From: Pyxidicoccus trucidator
GTDB taxonomy: Bacteria; Myxococcota; Myxococcia; Myxococcales; Myxococcaceae
DNA: 64,000 nucleotides
NCBI RefSeq assembly: GCF_010894435.1
Contig: NZ_JAAIXZ010000010.1
Span: 330,253-394,252, forward strand
Reading direction: 5' to 3'
The notes under the pieces were generated by a model that worked only from the letters and a program-made list of their open reading frames with translations, did not search any database and was not told the origin of the DNA. Positions 51,801 through 60,598 of the stretch are shown here, piece by piece (the first letter of the stretch is position 1; each line of letters begins with the position of its first letter). Both the position numbers and the translations under genes were made by a program.

Positions 51801-53000
51801 CTACCGGACCGGCACGCCGACGGTGAAGCTGTCCGTGAGCGTCTCGTTGAGCGCGCTGGCCGTCAGCTGGCACACGTTGCCCGCGGGCGGCGTGGTCCAG
51901 TTGTACTGGACGGTGCAGGACGGCAGGGTGCTCTCGGCGCACGAGTCATAGCCGCGCTCCAGGGTGCCGCACGACGCGCTCAGGTTCAGGTCGCGGTTGC
52001 CACGGGACGTGCCGAAGGCCACGAAGACCTCGAGCTGGTACGTCGTCCCCGAGCGCAGGAGGGGCAGGTTCGCGGCGCTGTCGTAGCGGCTGACCATCGT
52101 GTACGGCAGGTGGTTCAGGTTGAACGCGCTGATGGCGTACACCTCGGGACGGGGGATGTAGTTGCCCGTCACCTGGGCGCCACCCGTGCTCGGGCCGCCG
52201 TCCGTTCCACTGCCGAAGACCACCACGCTCAAGGCCATCGACGTGGACAGGCCACGGCTGCTCACCGTCACCCGCAGGGTGCAGCCCGCCGGCTCGGGGC
52301 TGTACCACTGGGTGAAGGCGCTTGAAGGGTTCGTGAACCGGCTCGACGGGCAGTCGCTCGTCCAGTCATAGGTCAGCGGGTCTCCGTTCAGGTCCAGCGC
52401 ATCCACGGACAGGGTGATGAACTCGTTGACGCCGACGGAGGTGCTGGAGTTCGTCGCCGAGCGAATCATCGGGCCGATGTCCGGCTGCGGAAGCGGCGGG
52501 GTCAGGTCGTAGATGTTCATCGACACGGCCGACGTCGTGTTGGCCACGATGTCCACCGACGCGGTGCCGCTGGCCACCAGCGTCAGGACCGTGGGGCTGC
52601 CCGCATCCCGAGGCGGAGGCGGAGGCGGCTCACCCGAGCCCCCATCCCACTCGCTGCCCGCGTCCGGCCTGTCACCCGGCGTTCCCGAGTCCACCGGGCC
52701 GCCGTCTTGCGCCACGTACGCATAGCCGTTGGCCGTCAGCGTCTGCGTGCCCACCGGCAGCACCAGCGTTCCGGTGAAGGTGCCCGCGTCCGTGTACGTC
52801 AGCGCCCGGGTGATGTTGGCCGGCTGCGCCGTGATGACCATGGACTGGATTTGATGCTCAGACAGGCCCTGCACCGAGACCTGCATCTCCCCCTCGAAGC
52901 CGGGCGCTGGCGGCTGCGCCCCATCCTTGCCCGAGCAGGCCACCAACAGCGCGACCGCACAGGCCACGGCGCTTGAGACGAGCGTGAACCTCTTCGACAT
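51801..53000 (-). CDS. Surface lipoprotein with Ig-like region
   Basis: A 399-residue predicted lipoprotein: the signal peptide ends at the lipobox LLVAC (C22), followed by SGKDGAQPP. Residues about 35-95 and 130-165 are beta-rich. A Gly/Asp/Pro-rich linker with DGGSGEPPPPPPRDAG separates them from a PKD/Ig-like domain (about 185-265, ALDLNGDPLTYDW) and a Cys-containing C-terminal domain (SCGTLERGYDSC). The layout is typical of myxobacterial outer-surface proteins. The function is unknown. The ribosome binding site GGGGAGGAGAGG is strong. Confidence 0.7.
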   Translation of the reverse strand: MSKRFTLVSSAVACAVALLVACSGKDGAQPPAPGFEGEMQVSVQGLSEHQIQSMVITAQPANITRALTYTDAGTFTGTLVLPVGTQTLTANGYAYVAQDGGPVDSGTPGDRPDAGSEWDGGSGEPPPPPPRDAGSPTVLTLVASGTASVDIVANTTSAVSMNIYDLTPPLPQPDIGPMIRSATNSSTSVGVNEFITLSVDALDLNGDPLTYDWTSDCPSSRFTNPSSAFTQWYSPEPAGCTLRVTVSSRGLSTSMALSVVVFGSGTDGGPSTGGAQVTGNYIPRPEVYAISAFNLNHLPYTMVSRYDSAANLPLLRSGTTYQLEVFVAFGTSRGNRDLNLSASCGTLERGYDSCAESTLPSCTVQYNWTTPPAGNVCQLTASALNETLTDSFTVGVPVR

Positions 53001-53126
53001 GAACCTCTCCTCCCCAAAGGCGTTGCAGAAGGAGAATGCCGGCTGCCTCTGACTGTCGCAAACCTCACCGTCACGGAGAGGCCAGGAGCGCTGGGTAGGT
53101 CCTGACCTGCCCGCGACGTGCGCCGC

Positions 53127-53606
53127 TCAGCCCCGGACGATGGCCGTCCAGGTGCCCTTCACCACGACGTCCCCGCGCTGGTTGCGCGTCTCGCTGGTGA
53201 CGACGATGAAGCTCATGCGGGCCTTGTCGTACAGGTCCGAGATTCGGCCGGTGGTGGTCATCACGTCACCGGGGCGCATGACCTCCAGGAACTCCAATTC
53301 CTGCTCGCCGTGGACGAGCATCTGGAAGTTGATCTGCAGCTCCGGGTCCGCAATGGCGGCGCTGAAGGGGCGGATGGCGAACACGACGGCGAAGCTGGGG
53401 AAGGCGATGAGTCCGCCATGCGGCCCGGCCTTCGCTGCCTGTTCGTCGTGGAGGAGCGGGCTGACGTGGGCGGGCGTCTCGCCCGGGGTGCCGGCGCCGG
53501 GCTGCGCGCCGCCGACGGCGAGGGTGAACTCGCGCATCTTCTCCGCGCCAATGGTGTAGCTGAAGGGGCCGTACTCGCGGCCGATGAAGCGCTTGTCGAG
53601 GGCCAT
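53127..53606 (-). CDS. MaoC-like dehydratase, FAS1-type subunit
   Basis: A 159-residue hotdog-fold protein of the N-terminal MaoC (FAS1_DH/HadA-like) type: an initial helix with IGREYGPFSYTIGAEKMREF, then VSPLLHDE, FAVVFAI, LVHGEQELEFLEVMRPGDV and FIVVTSETRNQRGDVV. Such subunits pair with a catalytic MaoC subunit to hydrate or dehydrate (R)-3-hydroxyacyl thioesters. The partner gene is directly upstream, 4 nt away, so a heterodimer is very likely. Confidence 0.85.
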   Translation of the reverse strand: MALDKRFIGREYGPFSYTIGAEKMREFTLAVGGAQPGAGTPGETPAHVSPLLHDEQAAKAGPHGGLIAFPSFAVVFAIRPFSAAIADPELQINFQMLVHGEQELEFLEVMRPGDVMTTTGRISDLYDKARMSFIVVTSETRNQRGDVVVKGTWTAIVRG

Positions 53607-53610
53607 GGCG

Positions 53611-54006
53611 TTATTCGATGGAGGCTTCGACGACGGCGCCCTTCAGGACGTCCTCGCCGCGCTGGTTGGTGGCGGAGACTTCCGCCGTGAGCCGGCCGTC
53701 CTGGATGGACGTCACTTTGCCCTGGAAGGTGATGGTGTCCTCGGGGCGCACCGGCTTCGAGAAGCGCACCCGCACGCGCCGCACCCGGCCCGGGTCTCCC
53801 ACGAAGAGGCCGACGGCCTCCACGGCCCAGCCCAGCGTGCACAGCCCCTGGAGGATGTTGCCGCCGAGCCCCGCGGCCTTGCCCGCCTCGGGGTCGATGT
53901 GGATGGGGTTGAAGTCCCCGGAAGCACCCGCGTAGTAGATCGGCCGGTACCGGTCGCACTCGCGGACGTGCGTGAAGGTGTCGCCTGGCTGGAAGGTGCG
54001 TGGCAT
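53611..54006 (-). CDS. MaoC-like dehydratase, catalytic subunit
   Basis: A 131-residue hotdog-fold (R)-hydratase. It contains the hydratase signature YAGASGDFNPIHIDPEAGKA with the catalytic Asp and His, followed by NILQGLCTLGWA. It resembles HadB of the mycobacterial (R)-3-hydroxyacyl dehydratase and PhaJ-type hydratases. ATG 54006 follows AGGTCGG and gives the usual N-terminus (PRTFQPGDTF). It is paired with the HadA-like subunit downstream, and both lie at the end of the coaE-SDR operon. Confidence 0.88.
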   Translation of the reverse strand: MPRTFQPGDTFTHVRECDRYRPIYYAGASGDFNPIHIDPEAGKAAGLGGNILQGLCTLGWAVEAVGLFVGDPGRVRRVRVRFSKPVRPEDTITFQGKVTSIQDGRLTAEVSATNQRGEDVLKGAVVEASIE

Positions 54007-54033
54007 CACCGACCTGTCTACCACGCCCGCGTC

Positions 54034-54969
54034 CTACTCCAGGAAGTTGAACGCGTAGCTGCCCTGGCTTCCGTCCGGCAGATACATCACCAGGAACACG
54101 GGGCCGCTCGACGGCACGGTGAAGTCCACCGTGGGGTTCTGCCGGGTGAGCAGCGGTCGCTGCAAGTCGCTGCCGAGGTACACCTCCACCACCGGCAGCA
54201 CGCGGCCCGACGGCCCGTCGAAGACGAGGCGGTAGGGGCGCCCGGCCGTCGCGGAGAACTCGAACCAGTCCTCGTCACGCCGGAAGTTGAAGCGCCCGAA
54301 GACGCTTCCGGGCGACGGGTCGCTGGCGAGGTCCGGGATGATTTCCGTGGCGAACTCGGGGACGTCGCCATGGTCGTCGTCGCCCACCTCGGTGAAGGTG
54401 ACGACGTACGGCCCGGTGGCCGCGGAGACGTCCACCGGCGAGTGGCTGACGCGCAGGAAGTAGGGCGCGCTGGTGGGCGTCTTGAACGTCAGCTCCGCGC
54501 GCGGACGGCCATCCACCGCGTCCAGCCACACGCCGCCCTGGTCGAACGCGTCCACGCGGGGCAGCAGGCTGCCGCCCTCGGGCACCACCGTCACCGAGTA
54601 GATGCGGCCCGCCCGCGCCTCGAAGCGGAAGAAGTCCAGGTCGCCGATGGGGTCGATGCTCCGGGTGTTGGGCCGCCCGTCCGCCACCAGCGCCCACGCC
54701 CGCGCCTGGCAGTCGTCCGGCTCCGCCGAGTCCCCGGCGTGCACCGCGCAGTTGGCGGCGCTCACCGGCTCGCACACGCCGCTGGGGCGGGACACGTAGC
54801 CCACGTCGCACAGGCACCGCGTCTCGCCGCCCTCCACCACGCACTGGGTGCGGTTCGGCTCGCGGCAGGTGGAGACGGTACAGACGGCCCCGTCATCGCC
54901 CCCGTTGACGACACAGCCGGGGGTGACGAGGGCCGCCGCGAGGGCGAGGAGGAAGGTGTGTGCGCGCAT
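54034..54969 (-). CDS. Lipoprotein with EGF-like and PPC-like domains
   Basis: A 311-residue predicted lipoprotein (signal peptide ending TPGC at 16-19). A cysteine-rich segment (about 28-75) with CRCLCDVGY-like spacing (TRCLCDVGYVSRPSGVC) resembles an EGF-like module. Two beta-sandwich repeats follow, DLDFFRFEARAGRIYSVTV and DEDWFEFSATAGRPYRLVF, resembling the prepeptidase C-terminal (PPC) fold. It is probably surface or periplasmic. It lies 27 nt after the MaoC start and 2 nt after the SDR stop, so it sits physically inside the acyl-metabolism operon although it is not an obvious enzyme. Confidence 0.7.
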   Translation of the reverse strand: MRAHTFLLALAAALVTPGCVVNGGDDGAVCTVSTCREPNRTQCVVEGGETRCLCDVGYVSRPSGVCEPVSAANCAVHAGDSAEPDDCQARAWALVADGRPNTRSIDPIGDLDFFRFEARAGRIYSVTVVPEGGSLLPRVDAFDQGGVWLDAVDGRPRAELTFKTPTSAPYFLRVSHSPVDVSAATGPYVVTFTEVGDDDHGDVPEFATEIIPDLASDPSPGSVFGRFNFRRDEDWFEFSATAGRPYRLVFDGPSGRVLPVVEVYLGSDLQRPLLTRQNPTVDFTVPSSGPVFLVMYLPDGSQGSYAFNFLE

Positions 54970-54971
54970 GG

Positions 54972-56141
54972 TCAGCGTCCCTGACGGGGCGGGGCGTCGG
55001 AATCTTCACGCTCGGGAGCAGGCCCGTGGTCCAGCGGGTCGTCCACCTGGGTGTCCTCGCGGCGCTTGCGGTACTGCTCGCGCACGTAGGTCACCAGCTG
55101 GTCCAGGTACGAGGAGAGGGGAGGGCAGCGCACGCCCGTGCCGTCCAGCAGCTCCAGCGTGTTGTGGCAGTTGTAGATGGCCAGGTGATTCACGTAGCTG
55201 ATGGCCGCGCGCTGGGGCCGGGCCAGCTTCTCCAGCACCGGCAGCCGCAGCATGACGTCCGCCGCGCGGGCGGAGAGGTTGAAGCGCGGCAGCTTCTTGT
55301 TGGCCTTCTCCGCGATGAGCTCGTACACGCGGCGTGCGCTCATGGGGTTGGGGTCCACCAGGTGGAAGGTGCGCCCCGCGGCGCGCGCATCCTTCGACAG
55401 CCGGAACACCGCCTCCACCACGTAGTCCACCGGCACCACGTTGAGCGGCGCCACGCCGTTGCCCGGCAGCGGCAGCGGCACCACCAGCGGCGACGTGACG
55501 AGCAGGATGCCCAGGTAGTAGGGCCCCTCGAACTTGTCGATTTCCCCCGTGCGCGAGTCCCCCACCACGCTGGCGGGACGGAACACGGTGACGGGCAGGG
55601 TGGCCCCGGCGCGCTGCACCAGCCGCTCCGCCTGGAACTTCGTCTCCTCGTAGGGGTTGCGGAAGGCCTGGCCCCGGTCCAGCTCGTCCTCGGCGATGAC
55701 GCCCAGCCGGTCGCCGGACACGTAGCAGGTGGAGAAGTGGTTGAAGCGCGCCAGGTGCGCGCAGTCGCGCGCCAGCTCCAGCATGTTGCGGGTGCCGTCC
55801 ACGTTCACCCGCCACGCCGTGTCCTTGGGCAGGCCCAGCTGGGCCACGGCGGCGAGGTGGAAGATGTCCGTCACCCGCTCGCACAGGCGCTGGTACTCCT
55901 CGCCGGACAGGCCCAGGTGCATGTCCACCACGTCGCCGGTGAGCAGCTCCACTGGCGCGCCCTTCACCTTCGCCGCGTGCTTCTGCGCGTCCTTGAGGTG
56001 CTTGGGCTGCACCAGCGCGTAGATGTGCCCCTTCGGGTCCTCCCGCGCGATGTGCTCCACCAGCCGCTTGCCGATGAACCCGGGGTAGCCGGTGATGAAG
56101 TACGTCCCGGCGCCGCCACCCTTTTTGCGCGTCTCGCTCAT
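54972..56141 (-). CDS. SDR acyl-CoA reductase-like NAD(P)-dependent protein
   Basis: A 389-residue extended short-chain dehydrogenase. The nucleotide-binding motif is TYFITGYPGFIGKRLVEHI. The catalytic Tyr-x-x-x-Lys is in NPYEETKFQAERLV, preceded by HFSTCYVSGD. The Rossmann N-terminus and the longer C-terminal region resemble the NAD-binding 4 (male-sterility/fatty acyl-CoA reductase) family more than sugar epimerases. A charged tail (last 40 residues) is probably disordered. ATG 56141 is chosen; an upstream in-frame start would add an Arg/Ala-rich stretch overlapping coaE. It is 23 nt downstream of coaE. Confidence 0.78.
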   Translation of the reverse strand: MSETRKKGGGAGTYFITGYPGFIGKRLVEHIAREDPKGHIYALVQPKHLKDAQKHAAKVKGAPVELLTGDVVDMHLGLSGEEYQRLCERVTDIFHLAAVAQLGLPKDTAWRVNVDGTRNMLELARDCAHLARFNHFSTCYVSGDRLGVIAEDELDRGQAFRNPYEETKFQAERLVQRAGATLPVTVFRPASVVGDSRTGEIDKFEGPYYLGILLVTSPLVVPLPLPGNGVAPLNVVPVDYVVEAVFRLSKDARAAGRTFHLVDPNPMSARRVYELIAEKANKKLPRFNLSARAADVMLRLPVLEKLARPQRAAISYVNHLAIYNCHNTLELLDGTGVRCPPLSSYLDQLVTYVREQYRKRREDTQVDDPLDHGPAPEREDSDAPPRQGR

Positions 56142-56164
56142 GCGGCGCGCAGCATACCCGTCCG

Positions 56165-56761
56165 TCAGCCCCGCGCGAGCATGGCCCGCCACACCTCTTC
56201 CACCCGGGCCCGGGTGGCGGCCACGTCACCGCTGTTGTCGATGAGCCAGGTGGCGTGGGCCCGCTTCTCGTCCAGGGGGAGCTGGGCGGCCAGCCGGGCC
56301 TCCGCGGCCTCCGCGTCCAGCCCGTCCCGCGACATCAGCCGGGCCTTCTGCAAGTCCCGGGGCACCCACACCACCGCCACCCCCTCCATCCAGGCGTGCA
56401 TGCCGCTCTCGATGAGCAGGGGCACGTCGTAGATGACGCGCCCCACGCCCCGCGCGTCCAGCGCCTGGACCTTCTCCAGGAAGGCCTCGCGCACCCGGGG
56501 GTGGATGATGGCGTTGAGGGCGGCCCGCTCGGCGGCGTCACCGAAGACGCGCGCCCCCAGCTTCACCCTGTCCATCCGGCCGTCGGGGCCCACCACGCCG
56601 GGGAAGCGCTCGGCCACCTCGGCCAGGCCGGGCGTGCCCGGCTCCACCACCTCGCGCGCCAGCACGTCCGCGTCCAGCACCTCGGCGCCCAGCTCGCGGA
56701 GCATCCGCGTCACGGTGCTCTTGCCGGAGGCGATGCCGCCCGTCAGCCCGAAGACGTGCAC
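56165..56761 (-). CDS. coaE: Dephospho-CoA kinase
   Basis: A 198-residue P-loop kinase performing the last step of coenzyme A synthesis. It shows HVFGLTGGIASGKSTVTRML with the P-loop at 8-16, DADVLAREVVEPG, a lid segment with IIHPRVREAF, and YDVPLLIESGMHAWMEGVAVV. GTG start. It begins 11 nt after the upstream periplasmic-protein gene and is followed by an acyl-metabolism gene set, an unusually coherent neighbourhood for CoA supply. Confidence 0.95.
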   Translation of the reverse strand: MHVFGLTGGIASGKSTVTRMLRELGAEVLDADVLAREVVEPGTPGLAEVAERFPGVVGPDGRMDRVKLGARVFGDAAERAALNAIIHPRVREAFLEKVQALDARGVGRVIYDVPLLIESGMHAWMEGVAVVWVPRDLQKARLMSRDGLDAEAAEARLAAQLPLDEKRAHATWLIDNSGDVAATRARVEEVWRAMLARG

Positions 56762-56771
56762 GGGGCGGGGC

Positions 56772-57239
56772 CTACTTCGCGGCCTTCTGCGTGGTGAAGG
56801 TGAACGACTGCACCGTCTTGCCGTCCTCGTTGAAGAAGATGGCCAGCCCCAGCTTGGGGTAGAGGAAGTAGGTGCGGAAGTCGTCCGTCAGCTTGCGCAG
56901 GTAGCACGGGCTGGCGGGCACCGGGCCGGAGGGGCAGCCCGGGCCGTAGCTGTTTTCGATGGTCTCCTTGTCGATGACCGGCCCGGGGAACACGTCGATG
57001 CGCTCGACGAGCTGCGAGCCGGGGTCCACCTTGAACTGGGCCTGGGTGGTGCCCTTGATGGCTTCCTTCCCCAGGTAGGCGATGATCTCCTTGCCGTCCT
57101 GGGTGACGGTGCGCGAGGGCTCGCCGAACTTCTTGACGATTTCCTCTCGCTTGGAAACGCCGGGCTCGATGCCCTGCCACGGCTTGGCTGCGGCGGGGAC
57201 GGCGAAGGCGAGCACGGCGAGGAGGGTCAGGGTCCGCAT
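56772..57239 (-). CDS. Exported small protein, SmpA/BamE-like or unknown
   Basis: A 155-residue protein with a clear signal peptide (MRTLTLLAVLAFAVPAAA, cut before KPWQG). The mature part starts GIEPGVSKREEIVKKFGEPS, the lead-in often seen in SmpA/OmlA-type proteins (GMTxxEVxxxLGxP). It continues with strands such as LVERIDVFPG and LGLAIFFNEDGKTV. It is probably periplasmic. The family assignment is weak. First gene of the likely coaE operon; GGAGG precedes the ATG. Confidence 0.6.
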   Translation of the reverse strand: MRTLTLLAVLAFAVPAAAKPWQGIEPGVSKREEIVKKFGEPSRTVTQDGKEIIAYLGKEAIKGTTQAQFKVDPGSQLVERIDVFPGPVIDKETIENSYGPGCPSGPVPASPCYLRKLTDDFRTYFLYPKLGLAIFFNEDGKTVQSFTFTTQKAAK

Positions 57240-57369
57240 CACGATTCCTCCTAACGGATCGGGCAGGCAGGGCTCAAGAATTCCACGTTGTTTCAACGGA
57301 TGATGCTGGCAGGCATTCAATCACGAGACGCCTTGCCCCGTCCGGGGGGGTCTGCTAGTCGGACTCCCC

Positions 57370-57882
57370 ATGCGTGCTCCTGGCTCCAGGATCCTGCCCC
57401 TCCTCGTGCTCGCCCTCGGTGGCGCGGCTGGCGCCGCCGACTTCGTCGGGCCGGACAGCTGCAAGGGCTGCCACCCCGAGGCCTATGAGGCGTGGATGCA
57501 GTCCAAGCATGCCCGCGCCGAGAACTCGCTCTCCGACCAGCAGCGCAAGGATGGGCGCTGCCTGTCGTGCCACTCGCCGGAGCAGGTCTCCCAGACCACG
57601 GCCAGCGTCACCTGCGAGACGTGCCACGGCGGCGGCCAGTACTACTCGCCCGAGTACGTGATGAAGGACTCGGAGCTGTCCCGCCTGGTGGGTCTGGTGG
57701 ATCCGTCGGAGAAGCAGTGCCGCTCCTGCCACGACGCCTCCTCGCCCTCCCTCCGGCCGTTCGACTTCAAGGAGTCGCTCAAGGCCATCGACCACTGGTC
57801 CGCCGAGCGCGCCCGCCGCTCCGGCCGCGCCGACGCCTCCACCCCTCACACGGCGCCTGCACCCACCAGCGCCAAGAAATAG
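57370..57882 (+). CDS. Tetraheme c-type cytochrome
   Basis: A 170-residue exported protein with a signal peptide (about 1-23, ending AGAAD). Four CxxCH heme c sites are CKGCH (31-35), CLSCH (64-68), CETCH (82-86) and CRSCH (117-121). Spare histidines (H47 in SKHARAE and others) could be distal ligands. The order resembles the cytochrome c-554/multiheme family. It should act in periplasmic electron transfer. The engB GTG lies 4 nt after the stop, so the two are co-transcribed. Confidence 0.88.
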   Translation: MRAPGSRILPLLVLALGGAAGAADFVGPDSCKGCHPEAYEAWMQSKHARAENSLSDQQRKDGRCLSCHSPEQVSQTTASVTCETCHGGGQYYSPEYVMKDSELSRLVGLVDPSEKQCRSCHDASSPSLRPFDFKESLKAIDHWSAERARRSGRADASTPHTAPAPTSAKK

Positions 57883-57886
57883 CTTC

Positions 57887-58507
57887 GTGCTCAAGGTCCT
57901 CGACGCCCGCTTCGTCGTCACCGCCGTGGAGCCCAAGGGCTACCCGCCGGGCCATACCGCGGAGGTGGCCTTCGTCGGCCGCTCCAACGTGGGCAAGTCC
58001 TCCATGATCAACGCGCTCACCAACCGCAAGAAGCTGGTGCGCGTGTCCAACACCCCCGGTCGCACCCGGACGCTCAACTTCTTCGACGTGGACCTGGAGC
58101 GCAACGGTGTGCGCCATGCGGTGCGCCTGTGCGACCTGCCCGGCTACGGCTTCGCCAAGGCCAGCAAGCGGGACAAGGCCCAGTGGGAGGAGATGATCAC
58201 CACCTACCTGGAGAAGCGGCACCGGCTGGAGGCGGTGATCAGCATCATCGACGCCGAGGTGGGTCCTACCCCGGACGACCTGTCCACGCTGGACTACCTC
58301 CAGGCGCACAATCGCCGCATCCTCGTCGTGGCCACCAAGATGGACCGCCTCACCAAGGCCCAGCGCAAGCCCCGCATGCTGGCCCTCTCGAAGGCCATGG
58401 ACCTGCCCCTGGAGGTCATCCTCCCATTCTCCGCCACGGAAAAGCTGGGCGTGGATGAAGTCTGGGGGGCCCTCCTCGATACATTCGGGAAGTCCACCCG
58501 GCTCTGA
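57887..58507 (+). CDS. engB: Ribosome biogenesis GTPase EngB (YihA/YsxC)
   Basis: A 206-residue circular-order TRAFAC GTPase needed for large-subunit assembly. G1 is GRSNVGKSS (31-39), the switch region RVSNTPGRTRTLNFF, G3 DLPGYGFAKASK, G4 VVATKMDRL and G5 FSATEKLGVDE. The motif set and length match EngB. GTG start. It sits directly behind a cytochrome gene rather than with other ribosome genes. Confidence 0.95.
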   Translation: MLKVLDARFVVTAVEPKGYPPGHTAEVAFVGRSNVGKSSMINALTNRKKLVRVSNTPGRTRTLNFFDVDLERNGVRHAVRLCDLPGYGFAKASKRDKAQWEEMITTYLEKRHRLEAVISIIDAEVGPTPDDLSTLDYLQAHNRRILVVATKMDRLTKAQRKPRMLALSKAMDLPLEVILPFSATEKLGVDEVWGALLDTFGKSTRL

Positions 58508-58509
58508 GT

Positions 58510-58525
58510 TGACCGGGCTCGGTCA
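58510..58525 (+). terminator. Small hairpin after engB
   Basis: TGACC (58510-58514) pairs with GGTCA (58521-58525) around GGGCTC, and CCCCT-CTG-AGGGG follows near 58542-58554. Both are short and either could terminate the cytochrome-engB transcript. Confidence 0.25.
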
Positions 58526-58590
58526 TCCACGGTTTCCTGATCCCCTCTGAGGGGGGCAGTTCGCGCCATTGCCGGCGCAGGAGATTCTAC

Positions 58591-60531
58591 ATGCGCCAGA
58601 AGTTCCTAGTGGCCGCCGTGCTCGCCGCGGTGACGCTGACGGCCTGCACCTGCAACTCCGGTGGTGGGGCAACCAAGCCGGACGGTGGTAGCTCCGGCAA
58701 CCCCCAGAACACGGACGACGGCGGCGCCGACGGCGGCGGCGGTGGTAACGACGATGGCGGGTCGGGTGGGACGGACGGTGGCGGCACGTCGGTGGGCATC
58801 CCCCCGGGCGGCTTCGACCTCGACGGTGGCGTGGCCACCGGCGCCGTCCAGGTGGACGGCGTGCAGCTGGACCCCGAGGGCAACATCATCCTGGGTGGCG
58901 GCAGCACGGCGCTGGCCTTCGCGTGGATTGCCAACAACAGCGTCGGCACGGTGTCCAAGTACGACACGCGCACGGGCAAGGAGGTGGGCCGCTACCACGC
59001 CGTCATCCCCATCGACGGCAAGGGGCAGCCCAACGGCCTGCGCGGCAACGAGCAGAACATGCCCAGCCGCACCGCGGTGGACCTCTACGGCGACGTGTGG
59101 GTGGCCAACCGCGCGCAGGACGTCCAGGGCTCGGTGACGAAGATTGGCAACAGCAAGGCCTACTGCAAGGAGCGCAACGGCACCCCCGGCATCCAGACCA
59201 GCGAGGACCTGAACGACGACGGGAGGATCGACCCGGCGACGGAGATGATCATCCCCTCGGACTGGGCGAACCCGGCGCAGTATGACGAGTGCCTCCTGTT
59301 CAGCACGCCGGTGGGCCCGTCCGGCACGGGCGCCGTCAAGGCGCGCGCCATCGCCATCTCCCAGGGCATCGAGAACAGCGCCGGCGACATCTGGGTGGGC
59401 ATCTGGGCCAACTCGCGCCTCATCAAGCTGGACCCGGAGACGGGCGAGCAGGTGCAGGTCAACGGCTCGGGCGCCATGGACATCCCCCTGTTCCCCTCGG
59501 GCACGGGGCCGTACGGCGCGGCCATCGACCGGCAGCAGCGCCTGTGGATGGTGTCCGCCAACCTGAACCCCCTGCGGCTGGCGCTCGTGGACACGGGCAC
59601 CGGCGAGGTGGTGAACATCGACGGCAGGGCCTTCATCTCCCCGCCCTCCGCGCTGGGCACCTCCGGTGCGTACGGCATCGCGGTGGATGGCAAGGACCGG
59701 GTGTGGGTCGCCGGGTGGACGTCGGGCGCGAAGGCGTGGCGCTACACCCACAACGGCCTGTCCACCACCCTGGGGGAGTGGAGGATGTTCGACTTCGCCA
59801 GCGCCATCAGTCAGATCAACACGAGGATGCGGCGCGCGCGCGGCATCGCCGCGGACGACCAGGGCTTCATCTGGATGAGCTCCGACCAGGGCAGCCAGCC
59901 CGGCAACGAGAGCGCCACCCGGAACGCCTCGCAGCTCATCGGCTTCAACGGTGACACGGGGGAAATCAAGCGGCTCCAGTGGACGGACTCGCAGCTGGTG
60001 GACTTCATCGACGCCACGGACAGCAACTCGCACACGGCCATCGGCGTGGGCCTGGACGCGGACAACAACGCGTGGGTGAACAACAACTCCGGCAACGTCA
60101 TCCGGGTGGACCGGGCGTCGGGCGCGGTGCTGCGCACGCAGCGGCAGAGCTCCGGCCTGTACACGTACTCGGACTTCACGGGCTACCAGCTGCGCAACTT
60201 CACCGCGCCGTCCGGGTGGTACCGGCAGGTCTTCACCGGCTGCGGCTCCAACACCGTGTGGCGCACGGCCACCTGGGACGTGGAGAAGCCGGCGGGCACG
60301 GACATGAACGTCTACGTCACCGTGTCCAACCGCCGTGACGGGCTGGACAACCCCGCCAACCGCAAGGGCCCCTTCATCGCCCCGCCGGTGGACCTGACGG
60401 CGCAGGGCTTCCCCAAGGGGAACTACCTGCGCATCGAGTTCGAGCTGCGCTCCACGGACCGCATCCTCAACGCCACGCCCAAGCTGAAGTCCTTCGACGT
60501 CGGCTTCGAGTGCGAGGTCATCATCCGGTAG
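58591..60531 (+). CDS. Beta-propeller surface lipoprotein (Vgb-like)
   Basis: A 646-residue lipoprotein with signal MRQKFLVAAVLAAVTLTAC (C19). A Gly/Asp-rich linker (about 22-75, DGGADGGGGGNDDGGSGGT) precedes beta-propeller-like repeats with phrases such as DLYGDVWVANRAQDVQG, GDIWVGIWANSRLIKLDPET, DGKDRVWVAGWTSG and DADNNAWVNNNSGNVIRVD. These are typical of virginiamycin-B-lyase-like propellers. DLNDDGRIDPAT is an EF-hand/dockerin-type calcium loop. The C-terminal 120 residues are a separate beta domain ending in a Cys. Extracellular or outer-membrane, function unknown. AGGAG precedes the ATG. Confidence 0.75.
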   Translation: MRQKFLVAAVLAAVTLTACTCNSGGGATKPDGGSSGNPQNTDDGGADGGGGGNDDGGSGGTDGGGTSVGIPPGGFDLDGGVATGAVQVDGVQLDPEGNIILGGGSTALAFAWIANNSVGTVSKYDTRTGKEVGRYHAVIPIDGKGQPNGLRGNEQNMPSRTAVDLYGDVWVANRAQDVQGSVTKIGNSKAYCKERNGTPGIQTSEDLNDDGRIDPATEMIIPSDWANPAQYDECLLFSTPVGPSGTGAVKARAIAISQGIENSAGDIWVGIWANSRLIKLDPETGEQVQVNGSGAMDIPLFPSGTGPYGAAIDRQQRLWMVSANLNPLRLALVDTGTGEVVNIDGRAFISPPSALGTSGAYGIAVDGKDRVWVAGWTSGAKAWRYTHNGLSTTLGEWRMFDFASAISQINTRMRRARGIAADDQGFIWMSSDQGSQPGNESATRNASQLIGFNGDTGEIKRLQWTDSQLVDFIDATDSNSHTAIGVGLDADNNAWVNNNSGNVIRVDRASGAVLRTQRQSSGLYTYSDFTGYQLRNFTAPSGWYRQVFTGCGSNTVWRTATWDVEKPAGTDMNVYVTVSNRRDGLDNPANRKGPFIAPPVDLTAQGFPKGNYLRIEFELRSTDRILNATPKLKSFDVGFECEVIIR

Positions 60532-60598
60532 TCGGTAGTCCTCGTTCACGGTGGCGTTCCCCTCCCGGCGCGGGAGGGGGTGTGCTAGGCACGCCGCC

